Assembly (NCBI GenBank): GCA_030789695.1
Contig: CM061139.1
Coordinates: forward strand, 7,765,878-7,829,877
Source: Scilla litardierei
Lineage: Eukaryota > Streptophyta > Magnoliopsida > Asparagales > Asparagaceae
DNA length: 64,000 nt
Direction of reading: 5' to 3'
Position numbers and translations under genes: made by a program. The notes under the pieces were generated by a model that was not told where the DNA came from, ran no database searches, and saw nothing but the letters and a program-made list of their open reading frames with translations. Below are positions 10,549 to 23,208 of the stretch, in pieces (the stretch's first letter is position 1; each line of letters starts with the position of its first letter).

Positions 10549-11119
10549 GTAGAAGGGTGGTGGCCGTCAGCTGCTAGACCCCCACAGAGACCAAAGGGGG
10601 CGACAGCGGCCACGACCGTTGTCACTCCGTTTTTTTCCTTTCTAAAAAACCTTAGTCGGCCGCGCCTCCATGTGTTGGCCCACCAGTCCCCGTAAATAAA
10701 AAAATATATTTTTAAAAACAAAGGGCCCAGCGAGCCTCGACCCGTGACTGTCTGCGGGCTGCAGCCCGCGAAAGAAAACAATAAATATTATTTATTTATT
10801 TAATGGGGCTGGCCTGATTTTGCTTTTCGGCATGTTTAGGTGTTTTAACACAAATGTAATATTTTTACGAATGAAATAAATGGTCTAGGTATATATTTTT
10901 CCCATTAAGGATATTTTTTGTGTTAAAATTTTGGGTTCAATTTAAATTCAAATTTTTTGCATGGTTGATTATATATTTCGAAATAGATTAATTGAAACAA
11001 CAACCTACCACACTGGGCTCTCTTGTGAAAATTGTTTTTATTTCGAAATATAAAAGGTTGTGAGCATACTTTTATATGAAATTTTTGCTTCAAATTTGGA
11101 TTTAAATAAAAGTGGGAAT
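10549..11119. other. Unassigned stretch between two elements
   Basis: No gene is recognisable. It begins with about 230 bp of GC-rich sequence with ORFs on the minus strand that resemble nothing. An AT-rich part rich in TATTTAT and ATATTT follows. It ends exactly where the LTR of element C starts. It could be the remains of another LTR or genuine flanking DNA. Confidence 0.4.
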
Positions 11120-11649
11120 TGTAACCCCCGCTCCCCTGATGCCGTCACAATTGAAACAAATGTATGCAGGTTTTGCAGGGGCAAGTGAAGTCAATGTTGA
11201 GCAGTGCAGAAAGAATGGAAATACTCATAACAAAGCAGGTAAGAACAGTAAAAACTACACTACAATTGAAATGTAAATACTCACCTTCACCTCAGCTAGC
11301 TCAGGTCTCCGAAGTCATGCGTCGGAAGATCTGACTCCTCGTGCTCAGGCGCCTCTGTAAGATCATGTGCCTCACCTGGTGGGCAACATAAATCGCACCA
11401 CAGCTCAATAGAGTAGACAATATCAACCAAGAGACAAAAATGATAACAGTGCACAATAGGAGATATATGCAACAGTTATAAAGGGACGGTACAAAGAAGT
11501 AAGAAGGTATGATTATAAAAGTCCACACACTACTGTAAAGTGGTACTCACTAAAGTGAACCAATTATATGTCGTGATTTATGAAGGAGAGTACGGTGTGC
11601 AACACGAAAACCTTCTTGAGACCGCAAGGGTGCTACCCGGGCTGAGTAA
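11120..11649 (-). repeat. Element C 3' LTR, part 1
   Basis: Begins TGTAACCCCCGCTCCC. Collinear with 30916-31394. The part after 11599 (CAACACGAAAACC onward) is what should reappear on the far side of Athila-1, outside the window. Confidence 0.75.
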
Positions 11650-13769
11650 TGTTGGATACAACATGTGTTGAATTCAAAGATCGATGACTTCGTGTTTGAT
11701 GATAACAAACGTGTGTGAATGTTCTAATGTGTGTGTTAAGTGTTTTCAGGAGTGGCACGTTTGTAAATCTTCAAAGCGATGACTAAGTCAATTGATGGAG
11801 GAATTGCTATTCACATAGCAAATTGAAAGATGGAGAAATTGCTATTCATATAGCAACTTGGACTTGGTCAAATAGATGGTGACTATAGCTACAAATATTG
11901 GACCAAGTCAAATTAGAGAGGATCTTATTCAAATCAATTTAATATTGATTCAAATCCCCATTGCCATTCAAATCCTATTCCAATATGGAGAGATATGGAG
12001 TATGTTTTTCAAATCTCCTTTTGATTGATTCAAATCAATTAAAGATTCTATCAAATCTCCTATCCTATTTACATCCAAATCCTAATGCCAAGCAAATAGG
12101 AGACTTGGTCAAAGATAGAGAGATATGGAGAATCTCATGCAAATCAAAGGTGATTAAATAAGATCTAATTCAAATCCTATAGCTACACAAATTGAATTCC
12201 ATAGCCATTTATATTCAAACTCCATATCCAAAAAGATTCATTCAAACCCTAATCAAATTAGGATTCCTTTCAATCTCCATCAAATATGGGATTCTAATTG
12301 ATTCTATTATATCCCATCCTATCTTATATAAACCCATATTCAAAGAGAGAGATTTTGAGAGAGAGAGACAACCAAAGAAATTCGGTCACAACCCTAGAGG
12401 AAAGCTTCATGGCTGCAACTTTGCAAGGAGCTCTACGGACAACGCTAAAAAGTGCATAACTTTCTCCACAAAGCTCGGATCGACGAACCGTTTGCGTCAG
12501 GACGATCACAACTCAGTGCTCTACAACATTGTGATATTTTTTGATTTTAATCTCTGTATTAAATCAGTGGTATTTATTTTAGCATGAGTTGTATTCTGAA
12601 TAGCTTCATATATTTTATCAACTTCCTCTAGGCACATCTCCACCTTGCGCAAGATATCAAGGAAGCAAACTTCATTTTCCCAAGATCCATCTTCCCTAAT
12701 AGCCGCAATCATACCTATATCTTCTCCATTACCTCATTGACCCAAGGCCATAAGCTTCTCCCATAGCCGAAATATCTCCAAGAACAAAGCTCACATCTTG
12801 CGCAATATACCAAGGCAAAAGTGCATCGCACTCCCTCATCTTCTCCAAGCCAAAAGAGCCCAAGCTTCATAGAACATCACATTGCTCAAGACACCAAAGA
12901 AGCCAACCCTCCATCATGCACAAGTTGCCATTGACGAGAAGAGAACCATAGCCGCAAGTTGCCATTGACGAGAAGAGACCCATTGCCACAAGTTGCCATT
13001 GAATAGGAGAGACTATAGCTGCAAGTTGTAGCACCCAAACACCAAGAGGAGGCGGCTAAAACATCAAGGAATGTCTGCACGTGGACTGCTAAAGCAAACA
13101 ATGGGCTATGCATGCACTGTAGGGTTCTACGCATGCACTGTAGGATTCAGTCCACGCACTGTTGGGTTCAGTCCACGCACTGCTGCTGCACCATCAAGAT
13201 AAGGCCGCAATATTCAAAGAGGAGCCAAAGGAGAGCGGCAACTTGAGTAGCAGACGAGATGAGACATCTACATCTTGCCAGACGAGAACTGGCCCAAGTC
13301 GATTGACAGAGACGACTACGCCTACACATTGAGATTCTCTAAACTCTTTACTATTATTTGTGTGTAGTAGTAACGATCTCTGCAGGGAAAACTTTACCAC
13401 TTTTGTGTTCTTTTGGGACTTGTTTAGTCTGGGACTAGACAAGAGGGTCTTGACAGTGGGACTTGTCAAGATAGAGCATTTACTAGGTTGATAGTGTTCT
13501 GCACTCGGGGAGTATGGTATGTTCTAGGTGGGGGCAGGGAGCTCAGGACCCATTGTAGTTGTACAGAAGGAACATATTAATGCTTGTATTTGCTTGAGGG
13601 CTGGAGTAGGTCGTGGGACGACCGAACCAGGATATATCTACGTGTATTCTGTGATTGCTTCATATTTACCATGCTTGTGATTATTAACTACGTGTGATTT
13701 CTCGTGGGTTACGTGAGAATTTTTTTATAAGACTATTCACCCCCTCTAGGCTTAGATCCAGATCCAACA
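11650..13769 (+). repeat. 5' LTR of the gag-only copia
   Basis: 2120 bp, TGTTGGATAC to CCAACA. A TATA box TATATAAAC lies at 12325-12333, followed by a purine-rich 5' leader (GAGAGAGA). A 21-bp repeat lies at 13105-13190. It differs from the 3' LTR at perhaps 5-7% of sites by eye. Confidence 0.9.
13105..13190. repeat. 21-bp tandem repeat in the copia 5' LTR (four copies)
   Basis: The core GCACTG recurs at 13114, 13135, 13156 and 13177, exactly 21 bp apart, within (C)CACGCACTGNNGGGTTCAG. In the 3' LTR the same repeat (28095-28225) has about six units and a poly-G/TG insertion, so copy number has changed since integration. Confidence 0.75.
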
Positions 13770-13771
13770 AG

Positions 13772-13785
13772 TGGTATCAGAGCCA
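13772..13785 (+). promoter_or_regulatory. Primer-binding site, initiator tRNA-Met
   Basis: TGGTATCAGAGCCA lies two bases after the LTR. It is complementary to the 3' end of plant initiator tRNA-Met, the usual copia primer. Confidence 0.9.
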
Positions 13786-13808
13786 GTTTATTAGGATCTA
13801 TCCTAAGA

Positions 13809-15672
13809 TTGACCATGAACCCCATTGATAGTGCTTTTTCTGAGGGTCATTCCATATCTCGTCCACCTAGATTTAATGGTGTAGATTATGCATATTGGAA
13901 AAATAGAATGAGAATCTACCTTATATCTGTTGATTATAAAGCTTGGCAAATTGTTGAAAAAGGCTATAAGCCACATGTCATTAAAGTTGGAGATGTTGAT
14001 ATGCTCAAACCTGATGATAAGTGGGATGACAATGATTGGAGACTTTATGATCTTAATGCTAAAGCAATGAATGCGCTTATTTGTTCATTAGATAAATCTG
14101 AATTCAATCGCATCTCAAATTGTCAAACTGCGCAGGAAATATGGCATACATTGGAGGTGACGCACGAGGGAACGTCACAGGTGAAGGAGTCTAGACTTGC
14201 ACTTCTGAGCGCAGAGTACGAGAGCTTTCACATGCTATCATCAGAGTCCATATCAGAGATGTTTGTGATGTTCACCAATATCGTCTATAAGTCTAGCTCG
14301 CTCGGTAAGGCATATTCTAGCATTGAACATGTGAGGAAAATATTAAGATCGCTGCCAAGCTCTTTCAGGCCTAAAGTCAGCGCCATCCAAGAAACGAAAG
14401 ATCTATCACAGATGAGGGTGGAGGACTTGATAGGCAACCTAATGTCCCATGAGCTTGAGTTGCTGAACATTAAAGAAAGACAAAAACCTGAACCAAAGGA
14501 AAAAGATCCAAAACCATTAGCTTTTCAAGCTAGCAAGGATGACGACGATGACGAGAAGCATGCTCTTATGGTAAGACGATTTAGCAGATACATCAAGACA
14601 AAGTAAGGAAGAGCCGAGATGGCACAAAGGTTTAATCTCTCCAATAAATATAATCCTGCTAGAAATACTTCTGAACAGAATACTACTAATGATAAAGTTG
14701 AATGTTTTAAATGCAGGAGGAAGGGACATTATGCGAGGAATTGCCCACAAGAGAATGCTCAAGTTGCAAAAGAGAAAGAAAAAGCCGTAGTGCTAACATG
14801 GGACATGGATAGTGGAGATGAGCTCGAGGAGAATGAAGCACACTCCTCCCTTTGCTTAATGGCAAAGAACGATGAGGTAATATCCTATACTAAAGCAGAG
14901 CTCTTTAAGAAAATGCAAGAAGAAATTGATGATCTAGATAATACTGTTGAATGCTATAGAAATTCTTGCTTTGAATTGTAAAAAGAAAATTGCGACATGT
15001 TTGAAGAATCTAAAATTTTAAAAGAGGAACTTGTTGCATGCAAATCAACCATTGACTTGTTAAAAAGGGAAAAATCTAGCTCATCTGAAAAAGCTGCTTG
15101 TCTTTCTTGTCCTTCCTTATTGAATAATATTAGCATGCTTAAGCAAGATTTAATTAAGCTTGAAACTGAAAAGAATTATATTATTAGAGAGCTTAATGAT
15201 AAATTGTGCACGCTAGATAACGAGCTTAAAAGAAAAATGGTTGAATTTGAAAAGAAGGAAGAGAAAAACAAGAAAGCTTTTATAAGTAAATGTACTTTTC
15301 TCGTGAATGAGAATGCATTGTTGAAATTCAAAGTCTCTAGTCTTGAATTGTCCATTAAGAAATTTTCCATAGGAAAACAATCTTTAGATATCATTCTTGG
15401 AAATCAATTATGGCAATAATAGATGCGGACTTGGATTTGGTTTGAAAAATGTTGAAAAGCTGAAATTTAAGAAAATTCACAATGTGCCTTCTGTTGTTAA
15501 AAATATGCATGCAAAGTGCTTTACTTGTGATAGCGTTGGTCACACATCCTATTATTGTATGTTTAGGAACACAAACATAAAGTTCAAACAAGTGTGGGTT
15601 CCTAAAACTTTGATGACTAACACTAGTGGACCTTGTTGGATTCCAAGGTCACACATGACACCTTTCATGTAG
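13809..15672 (+). pseudogene. gag: gag of the gag-only copia, broken
   Basis: Starts at the ATG at 13809. Residues 1-265 form the copia-type Gag core (RPPRFNGVDYAYWKNRMRIY, then EIWHTLEVTHEGTSQVKESR). After an in-frame TAA at 14604 the same frame continues with a zinc knuckle CFKCRRKGHYARNC (14703-14744), an acidic stretch, another TAA near 14979 and a Lys/Glu-rich coiled-coil region (14997-15410). A one-base shift near 15410 leads to a second knuckle CFTCDSVGHTSYYC (15517-15558) and the conserved FKQVWVPK motif. The frame ends at 15672 just where protease would start. The layout matches SIRE-lineage gag, which packages RNA. Not functional as it stands. Confidence 0.85.
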
Positions 15673-16881
15673 GTGAGATGGAGATTTGGCGAGGAGCAAT
15701 GAATTGAAAGTCTCATTTTTAGCTTCTTAGTCAAATGGCGACACAAATGTATATTTTATTTCCCTCTTTGCATTCATTGCATACCTTCATAAATTTTTGT
15801 GTGTGCTTGATTTATTTCTTGTTTGTGTGCTTGTTTTTTTACATCCTAGTTTGCTTGAGTCATTATTTATAAAAATAAAAAAATTGAAAAAGACAAAAAG
15901 AAAAAATCGGTGCTTAATGAATATCTTTTCTCTTTGTATCATTGAAGTAGTATTATTGAATGTCATTCATATCCTTGTAGAAATCATTGTATTATTGTTA
16001 TAGCTACATGCGCATGCTAAAATTCCTAAATAGCCATGACATGCTTAATGAATTGAATAACGTGATTTCTACACCTACGCTTCACTTCAACGAGTATTGA
16101 ATATTGTTGCACAATTGGATAATCTCTTATGAAATGTTGGAAAGTGAATGTAGGTTGAAAATAACTGATAAATCTAAGGGATATGATGTGTATTTGCCAT
16201 GGATAAAAATTGAGCACAAAAGAATTGAATATGAAACAAAAAAAGTTTGAATATTGCTCTGTATGTTAAATGGATTCAATTCATGGCAAGTATACTACCC
16301 ACGAGTATCCAACATATTCTATATAGGTAATCTTTGTTGTTTTCTGTGATTCAAATCCCTTGGAGCAGTTTTTCCCAGGTGACTCGGTCGAGTAGAAGGC
16401 TACTCGGTCGAGTGGTAAACTACTCGACTGAGCAGCATGAAGACTCTGACAGACCGAGCAGGCAGAGAGTTTGGAAAGTTTGCCTTTTGGTTCGGGTGAC
16501 TCCTACTCGGTCGAGTAGGAGGTTGCTCGACCGAGCAGCTGGTAGACGTTGTTTGCCCGAGCAGCCCAAGGGCATGCCGTTTGAAGAGGAATACTGACAC
16601 TCGGACCGAGTAGCTAGGCTACTCGACTGAGTTGACTCGACTCCACCCAGCGACCATTCTAGGGCATATCAGCTCGACCGAGCAGGCCGAGCTGACAGTC
16701 GACTCGGGCCGAGTCAGCGCGCGCCCATGCGCGACAACGAGCGGCCTGGATGCGTTTTCTTCTATTGTTTTGGGTTTATACTTAAACCTAACTATTGTTT
16801 TAGATTAGGTTAAGCCTCTTTTCACTTTTAGAGAGTTTTGGAGAGCCTCTAGCTACCCCATTGGAGATTGGAGAGAGTTTT
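15673..16881 (+). other. 3' spacer of the gag-only copia, with a palindrome array
   Basis: No coding potential. The first half is AT-rich with long A and T runs. The second half contains the array at 16380-16735, then TTTATACTTAAAC and a leader-like GAGAGTTTTGGAGAG stretch. That order (array, TATA-like, leader) looks like an LTR promoter, so an unrecognised solo LTR may be embedded here. The young gypsy element interrupts it at 16882. Confidence 0.5.
16380..16735. repeat. Array of CTCGGTCGAG palindromes, ~20-bp step
   Basis: ACTCGGTCGAGT-type near-palindromes start at 16382, 16402 and 16422 (20-bp step) and at 16505 and 16525. More degenerate copies run to 16735. It is GC-rich in an AT-rich neighbourhood and shows no credible protein. 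Confidence 0.75.
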
Positions 16882-19293
16882 TGTCACGCCCCGCTTCCCT
16901 AAAATGGAGGCGAGACGTGAAAAGGCCCGCACGAGAGTGGGGCTGTGAAGCCCCAAACCCGATAAGCGTCAATAAAACATAAGCAGGTCCCTGTAACCAC
17001 AACGGAACAACAATAATAACACAAGGAGAGACTGAAATAAAATCTCATATCTCACAAATTGTCCAACAAGAAAAATAAGTTCAACATCCAGAAAAGCCAC
17101 CAGGCTAAAAGAAAGAGTCTAAAGGCCCAGAACAAGGCCAACCAAAAGCAACAACATAACAAAGTATAGGTGCTACGCACCGACAACACAACAACAGTCT
17201 AAGCAAAAAGGAAAACACAACAAAGACACTAGGACTGGTCCCCAGTGTCCACGTACTCCCCGACAAACACAAGCTCGGGCTCGGCGTCAGCAAACACCTC
17301 GTCCTCAACAAGGTACTCAGGCTCAAGATCTAACATGTGTCACCCAAAAGAGTAAAGGGGCACATGTCAGCAAGTCTAAAAGACTTGGGCAAGGAAACTG
17401 AAAGTAACACAACTAGCAACCTAGCAGTTTTAGTATGCATGACATGGCAGTTATACATGAGTGCACATGCATTACATGGTGAACAATAAGTACGAGAGAA
17501 CAATTATCGGGACAAGACAAGAGTAGCCAAGCTACTAATCAATCTCAATCAATTCACTAATTCACGTTTCACTGTTGTTTGTAGATGTTTACGCCTTACA
17601 GCTGAACGGTTTGGCATTCACGCTGAGTGGCCGCTTAACAACTACCCCAAAACCCAGAGTTTACGCCTTACAACTGCAGTTGCTGATCAGGCAGACTCCC
17701 AGTTGAATGACCGCTTAACCCTTACCCCATCCCACACGTAAACAAGCCAGGGTCCCTGTACATGAGCCCAGCAAGTGAGCCAGGGTTGCCCCGCACGGGA
17801 GCTTGTTTCTTAGTTCACAATTCAATATCGAGCGTTGGGGTTAGCAACTCATTATGCTCGCTTCTGGTCACGAGCCAGGAAACACAAGTATTGTAGCGAT
17901 GCTACGCAATCACGGGATCACTTGAAGAATGCAATGACATGACAATTAATTTGCGTACCGTTAATGGAAAGTAAACATGACATGGTAATTGTGCAACATG
18001 ATATATGTCGGAACTAGCTTCGTTGTCAAGCTAGTTCCCCAATTTGCGCCTAGGCGAGTATCATTTCGTCGCCAAGCCTCTTTTACGCCTACAACAAGCA
18101 AAATGGCCTAAAACATGGCCTAAACCCTAAGTGGCAAGTTTCACTTGCCTAGCACCGGGGATGACGATCACGAAGGTTCGTCTCGCGGATGATAATCTAC
18201 GGGGAAATCGCTGTTATGGGGAAACAATCATCAAAACAACATTCATTCATTAGGTTTTCATAAAAATACAAATAGGTTATGGAAACATCAAGAGATCGAT
18301 TTCTTACCGAGAGGAGGCGGAAGAAACACTCCGGAGAACCTAGGGATCAGATCTGGAATAGATGGTGAAGTTTGGAGAACTAGGGTTTTTGGGGGATTTT
18401 GGGGATTTGAGAGGTAGAATGAGTTGATGGAGGGTTTAGATGATGGATCTAGGGCTTGGAATGAAGGAATAAGGCTTGGAGGAAGATGGGGGCTCAATGG
18501 GGGAGAAACTAGGGTTTTGGGTCGAGTGGAGGAAGAAGAAAACGTTTGGGAGGGGTATAAATAGGATGGGCTGGCGGCTGCCCAGAAATTAGGGTTTTAA
18601 CACAGATTAGTCGGTCAAAGAGAAACCACTGACCGACTAGTTTGACAACTAGTCGGTCGGTCGACCAACGCAGACCGACTAAGTGTAAACAGTAACTTCT
18701 GGACGAAAATAGGATTTAGATTTAGTCGGTCAAAGAACAACTGCTGACCGACTAGTTTCTCATCTAGTCGGTCGACGAACGTTCTTAGACCGACTAAGAA
18801 TGAACAGTAACTCGGCTGTATAGAAGAACTAGGAATTAGTCGGTCTGAGTACAAAACTTAACCGACTAGTTTGACAACTAGTCGGTCGAAAGATGAACTT
18901 AGACCGACTAAACAGATACAGTAACTCCTGAATTATAATCAAAGCCCACTAGTCTGTCCATTAAGGATTACCGACCGACTAGATTGAGATCTAGTCGGTT
19001 GGTTCTCCTTCTTGAACCAACCAACGTGCACGAAAAGCGCCGATTCGAAGCGCGAAGCTTCGGGAAGATTTCTATGGCTTCTAGGATCGATTTATACTCT
19101 AAGATATGAGCGATTTGAAGCTCGTCACGAATGACTTACTCAGAAATCGACGATCGAAGGAAGAAGCTAGAAAATCACGACGAAACGATCGAAAGTGAAA
19201 GCTATGGCGACGAAACCACACATCCAAGGAGAAAATCCACCAAGCATATATTTTAATATAGATAATCCAATTACACGAAAACCAGTCGTTACA
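16882..19293 (-). repeat. 3' LTR of the young gypsy element
   Basis: Read on the minus strand it contains, in order, a promoter-distal part (19293-19025), the four-quartet array (19024-18605), a TATA-like CTATTTATACC (18554-18565) and a long transcribed part. The plus-strand end GTTACA is next to the polypurine tract TCCTACCCACCTTAG (read as its complement). Confidence 0.9.
18605..19024. repeat. Four quartets of alternating GTCGGTC/GACCGAC sites, 21-bp step
   Basis: Half-sites start at 18610, 18631, 18652, 18673; 18725, 18746, 18767, 18788; 18839, 18860, 18881, 18902; and 18952, 18973, 18994, 19015. All twelve intervals inside quartets are exactly 21 bp, and orientation alternates. Quartets repeat every 113-115 bp, with AACAGTAAC in the linkers. 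The array lies about 40 bp upstream of the TATA-like box on the minus strand. GACCGAC contains ACCGAC, the DRE core. Confidence 0.9.
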
Positions 19294-22200
19294 TCCTACC
19301 CACCTTAGAATAAAGTCCGTCCTCGGACTTTCTAACTATAGCTATATCTAGTCACCCTAGTAACTACCCTCAATCAGTACAGCATCAAAATTTCAACCAA
19401 GTACATTCATTTCAAGTGCTTATATATATATACTCTAGGCAGTCAATTATTAACACCACGGAAATAATTATATATTCACGCACAAGGTACACTTATACTT
19501 ATTATAGTCAAACAACTCCCTTCACGCGTTCAAATCATTCTTATAGGCAAGTATATTCTATATAACTATAAAACACTTATTACACACTATACGAAAATAA
19601 CCAAGTCTCTTTTACTTATATGAAAATAATTTCACACTAGGAAATACCATCGGAATCTACACGTATAGGTAACTACCTATGGACAAGACAATAAGAGTAC
19701 ACTAGCCCCTATATCTCCTAGTATGCGCCAAACAATCAACATGCGAAATCACACCATACGATTGTTAAAACAAGTTCACCATATCTAATATACATTCACA
19801 ATAATTATAATTTCACAATTTATAGTCATTCAAATGCATGCACACATTTCACCATATTATCACTCCATATATAGTCCTATAGCTATAATCACGACACACC
19901 ACACATACCACAGTCACCAATTCCTATAACTATCACATACTTACCCGTGCATGGTGCACACCCACACACGCCAATATTTCATTCATATATATACCAATCA
20001 CACCACTATATGCTTAGCACATCTACGCACCTAGTTTAGCTAGCTCACATATACTCACGCAACCAAGTCCTTAGTGAAAACTATACCACAAGACCAACTC
20101 ACATAACTATATATTGGTATAGCCACCCACAATCGTGTACGTAACACAACCGGCACAAACAATCCTAACATTATACATACATCATCCATCACTATACACC
20201 AACCACATACAATACACCAATGTACCTAGAGTGTACCCACTCAAGCTTGAGTGAGACTCAAAATCATGGCAGAATAATTCCATACACATAACATAGCATC
20301 CATACATATGCCAATACTAGCTAATGCATACACGTCTACCAACATAACCACATACATATCTAAATGTCAAACACCCTTAATATCTAATCAGGTAATATCA
20401 CATATTTCAATCACTTCATATACCATGATATTATTACAAACATCAGCACACCTATAATCAAAATACTCTCCCTAATGAAAGTATTTACCTATAGTCACAC
20501 CCAGCATACATATAGTTTCACCAATCATATTATTTCAACCATTATAAGTATCCCCAACTACATACACTTTATTCAGACATTCCAATACAGAATCTTATAT
20601 ACATAGACGCCCCTAGAGTGGTATAGATATCCTCGCACGTATCCATAAATATTATCACACTTACAATTTCATAACATCAAGAATAACTCTGAGTTTGTAT
20701 ATGTATATATATCACACAATAGGCAAGCATCAATATACTATGGGGGTATACTCATTCAAGCCCACGTACATAACTTAGGTACGTGCACTACGACACCACA
20801 CAAAGGTCCAAGGGTCTACTAACAACTAAGAGTTGACACAGACCTTGACGGGCACTAAAGTCTGAGCAACAAAGGGAGGTCGAGGTTGAAGGCGTGACGA
20901 GGGAAGGGTCGATAAGCATGAGTTCAGATAGGACGAATGCAAGGGACAGCTTGGTTAGACGAAACCTTGACTCAATGGTGATGTTTAGGCGGGGAGAAAG
21001 ATGTAAACATTACTCTCATAAGTTTTCGGAAATGATACGTGAATAGCGAAAGTCAAAGACACTAAAAGTATAAAACAATCATATTTTGAAAAGTTGGAAT
21101 TCCCCTCCGTAAAAACGATATTTGAAGATCGATAAAATCAGTTGTTCGAAATAAGTTTGAGTTAAATGCACATAATAAGGGGAAATGGTTTATTGGTTTA
21201 ACGGAAATCATTATGAAAGGAAGTAGAGCGTTCATACGCACATTAAGGACGTAGTTTTAGAAAATATTATACGGCAGTGATTTAACAATGTTGGCAAAAG
21301 TTTGAAACGAAATTAAATTAACGAAAGAATTTTAAACTCATGCCAAATACTTACAAAGTCTTTAAGCCAGGAAAAGCTCAAATAATTAATTAATATTGAA
21401 CTACCTTTTAGTGTAACCAGGATTTGCCAATAGAAATCGTTTTACACAAAGCTATTAACATACGGGCTAATGAGACTAATACGGATATATGAAAACATTC
21501 GAAATTCGATTTAGTTTAGAAATTATTCCGAAAGCATGTGTGGTGAACGGAAAACTTAGTAGTAGGTTTGTCAAAATTTGTAATAAGCTTTAAAACCACA
21601 TTATGAAAGGTCTAGATCGTGAGAAAGTTATGAAGACGTAATTTTCCAAAAATTGTAATAGAGAAAATGTTGAACATATCCTTAGTTGGTTGAAAGCTGA
21701 AATCATGTGTAACTTGAAAAGTATATTAAAGGAACGTGATGAGTCAATTGTATGGCATAAGTAAGATAAGGAAAATTATGAATCGAATTGGGCAAAAATA
21801 AAGGTACGGTTCAGAATAAAATTTATATAAGAAGGGACAAGGTATTTTCATGGGTACGGAAGGTATAGACTGGCAAAATACAATGGGTTAGTATTCCAAA
21901 TTTTCGACAAAAGTTTTTAGAGATCCTTAAGTCAACGAAGGGGCATGAAGTATAAATATATAAATATTAAAATTTCGAACGAATTTAAACTTAGGAAAAA
22001 GGAAGTCGAAGGGATACCTTCAGAAAAGTCAAGATTTGTAACGGAGAGGTCCGAAAATATTTCACGGCAGTAGCTTAATATAATATTTCGATAAAATTTT
22101 GAAATTCGAAGAATGAAATCCGATCAACTATAGTGTGAAAATTTAGGCCCATGCTAAATGCTTACAAGTTTTAAAACTGAAGAGAAATTCCAAATAAATA

Positions 22201-22750
22201 TCATTTAAAAAAAATACTTTTTAGAAGGACCCTGATTTGCCAAATAACTGATTTATACAAGACCTTAAAGTACGAGTTCAATGAACCTAGAACTGATATA
22301 TGAAAATAATTGAAGTTCTACTTATCTTGGAAGATATTCTAAAGTAATCAAAATAGTGGTAAAGCTCTTAAAACCAAAATACGAGGAATATTGGTTAGCA
22401 AAAGCTACGAGATTAAAAATTTCAACCAATAGACTTCAAAATCTACGAAGGGATTTTAACTCGATCGAATAGGAAGGAATTTAATATTTAAGGAAAAAAG
22501 GGGGCCATCAAGAATTGCTTCTACACGAAGCACCATGATGCAATGCACATTGATGCACCAGAGTCAAGAGGACTCGTGCCAGAAACGTGCAAACCCAAAT
22601 CACACTCAACAACCAACCCAGCAATCAAACTCCATTCTAGCAGCATAACATATTCAAGCAACCAAACATGTTCAAACAAACAAGACTGTCAAAAGGAAGA
22701 AGGTAACTAGACTGAGGGTTACCTGCAATAACCCCATCCACAGTCTCAGC
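19294..22750 (-). other. Non-coding interior of the young gypsy element
   Basis: About 3.4 kb without an ORF above 60 codons. Directly after the LTR lies the polypurine tract (TCCTACCCACCTTAG on the plus strand). From 19320 to 20800 the sequence is AT-rich, with many ACACA and TATATA runs. From about 21200 to 22450 diverged copies of one segment recur at an offset of 792 bp (for example ACGGCAGT at 21271 and 22063). Confidence 0.6.
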
Positions 22751-22813
22751 CTCAACTACAGCCATCGGGGAAGCCTGCCTCCTCAGCGGAAAAGCCTGCC
22801 GAAAGGCCTGCTT

Positions 22814-23065
22814 CTATGGAACAAGGGCTGCCCCACGACCAGCAGGAACAGACACTCGCTGCTGCAACGGCCGTGCTGCAACAGGTGCCCACCGCAGCGG
22901 ACCCGCATGCCGACAATCCTTCGCGACATGGGAAACATCCCCACAAACCAGACACTGACCTAGAAAGCTTCTGCACGACCCCTTGAGGTGCCCGGTCTTG
23001 CTGCAGAAATAGCAAGACTTCAGAGCAGATCCACCACCAGCGCGGGTCTGACGTCTTCTAGCCAT
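22814..23065 (-). CDS. Small double zinc-knuckle protein (gag nucleocapsid remnant)
   Basis: An 83-codon frame starts at the ATG at 23065, about 115 bp after the post-LTR block, so it is the first ORF of the element. It holds two perfect CX2CX4HX4C knuckles: CYFCSKTGHLKGSC (residues 18-31) and CLVCGDVSHVAKDC (residues 38-51). The N-terminus is basic (MARRRQTRAGG) and the tail is Arg/Pro/Ala-rich. The knuckle pair resembles the nucleic-acid-binding C-terminus of Tekay-type Gag; the particle-forming part is absent. It could bind the element's RNA and recruit it to another element's particles (inference). The start may differ if there is splicing. Confidence 0.6.
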   Translation of the reverse strand: MARRRQTRAGGGSALKSCYFCSKTGHLKGSCRSFLGQCLVCGDVSHVAKDCRHAGPLRWAPVAARPLQQRVSVPAGRGAALVP

Positions 23066-23182
23066 CTAGCGCCAGAGAAACGGCCAAAATTAGACTCAGA
23101 GCTTAATGATTCGGATGTCGAACTTAGTTCATTGGACATTCTAATATTATTATCGTTATTCCGATAACCGCAGTTACAGAAG

Positions 23183-23208
23183 GACCTGCATGGGCCACCA
23201 ACAAAACC
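23183..23208 (-). promoter_or_regulatory. Conserved post-LTR block of the young gypsy element
   Basis: GACCTGCATGGGCCACCA on the plus strand, eight bases from the LTR, identical to the block at 4225-4242. Probable priming region; tRNA not identified. Confidence 0.5.

Noticed and set aside
10530..10781. 83-codon minus-strand ORF between elements
   Set aside because: No family resemblance; it crosses the end of a copia LTR fragment.
22752..23015. 87-codon Cys/Ser/Gly-rich minus-strand ORF
   Set aside because: It overlaps the zinc-knuckle frame in another phase; the knuckle frame has two exact CX2CX4HX4C motifs, this one has none.
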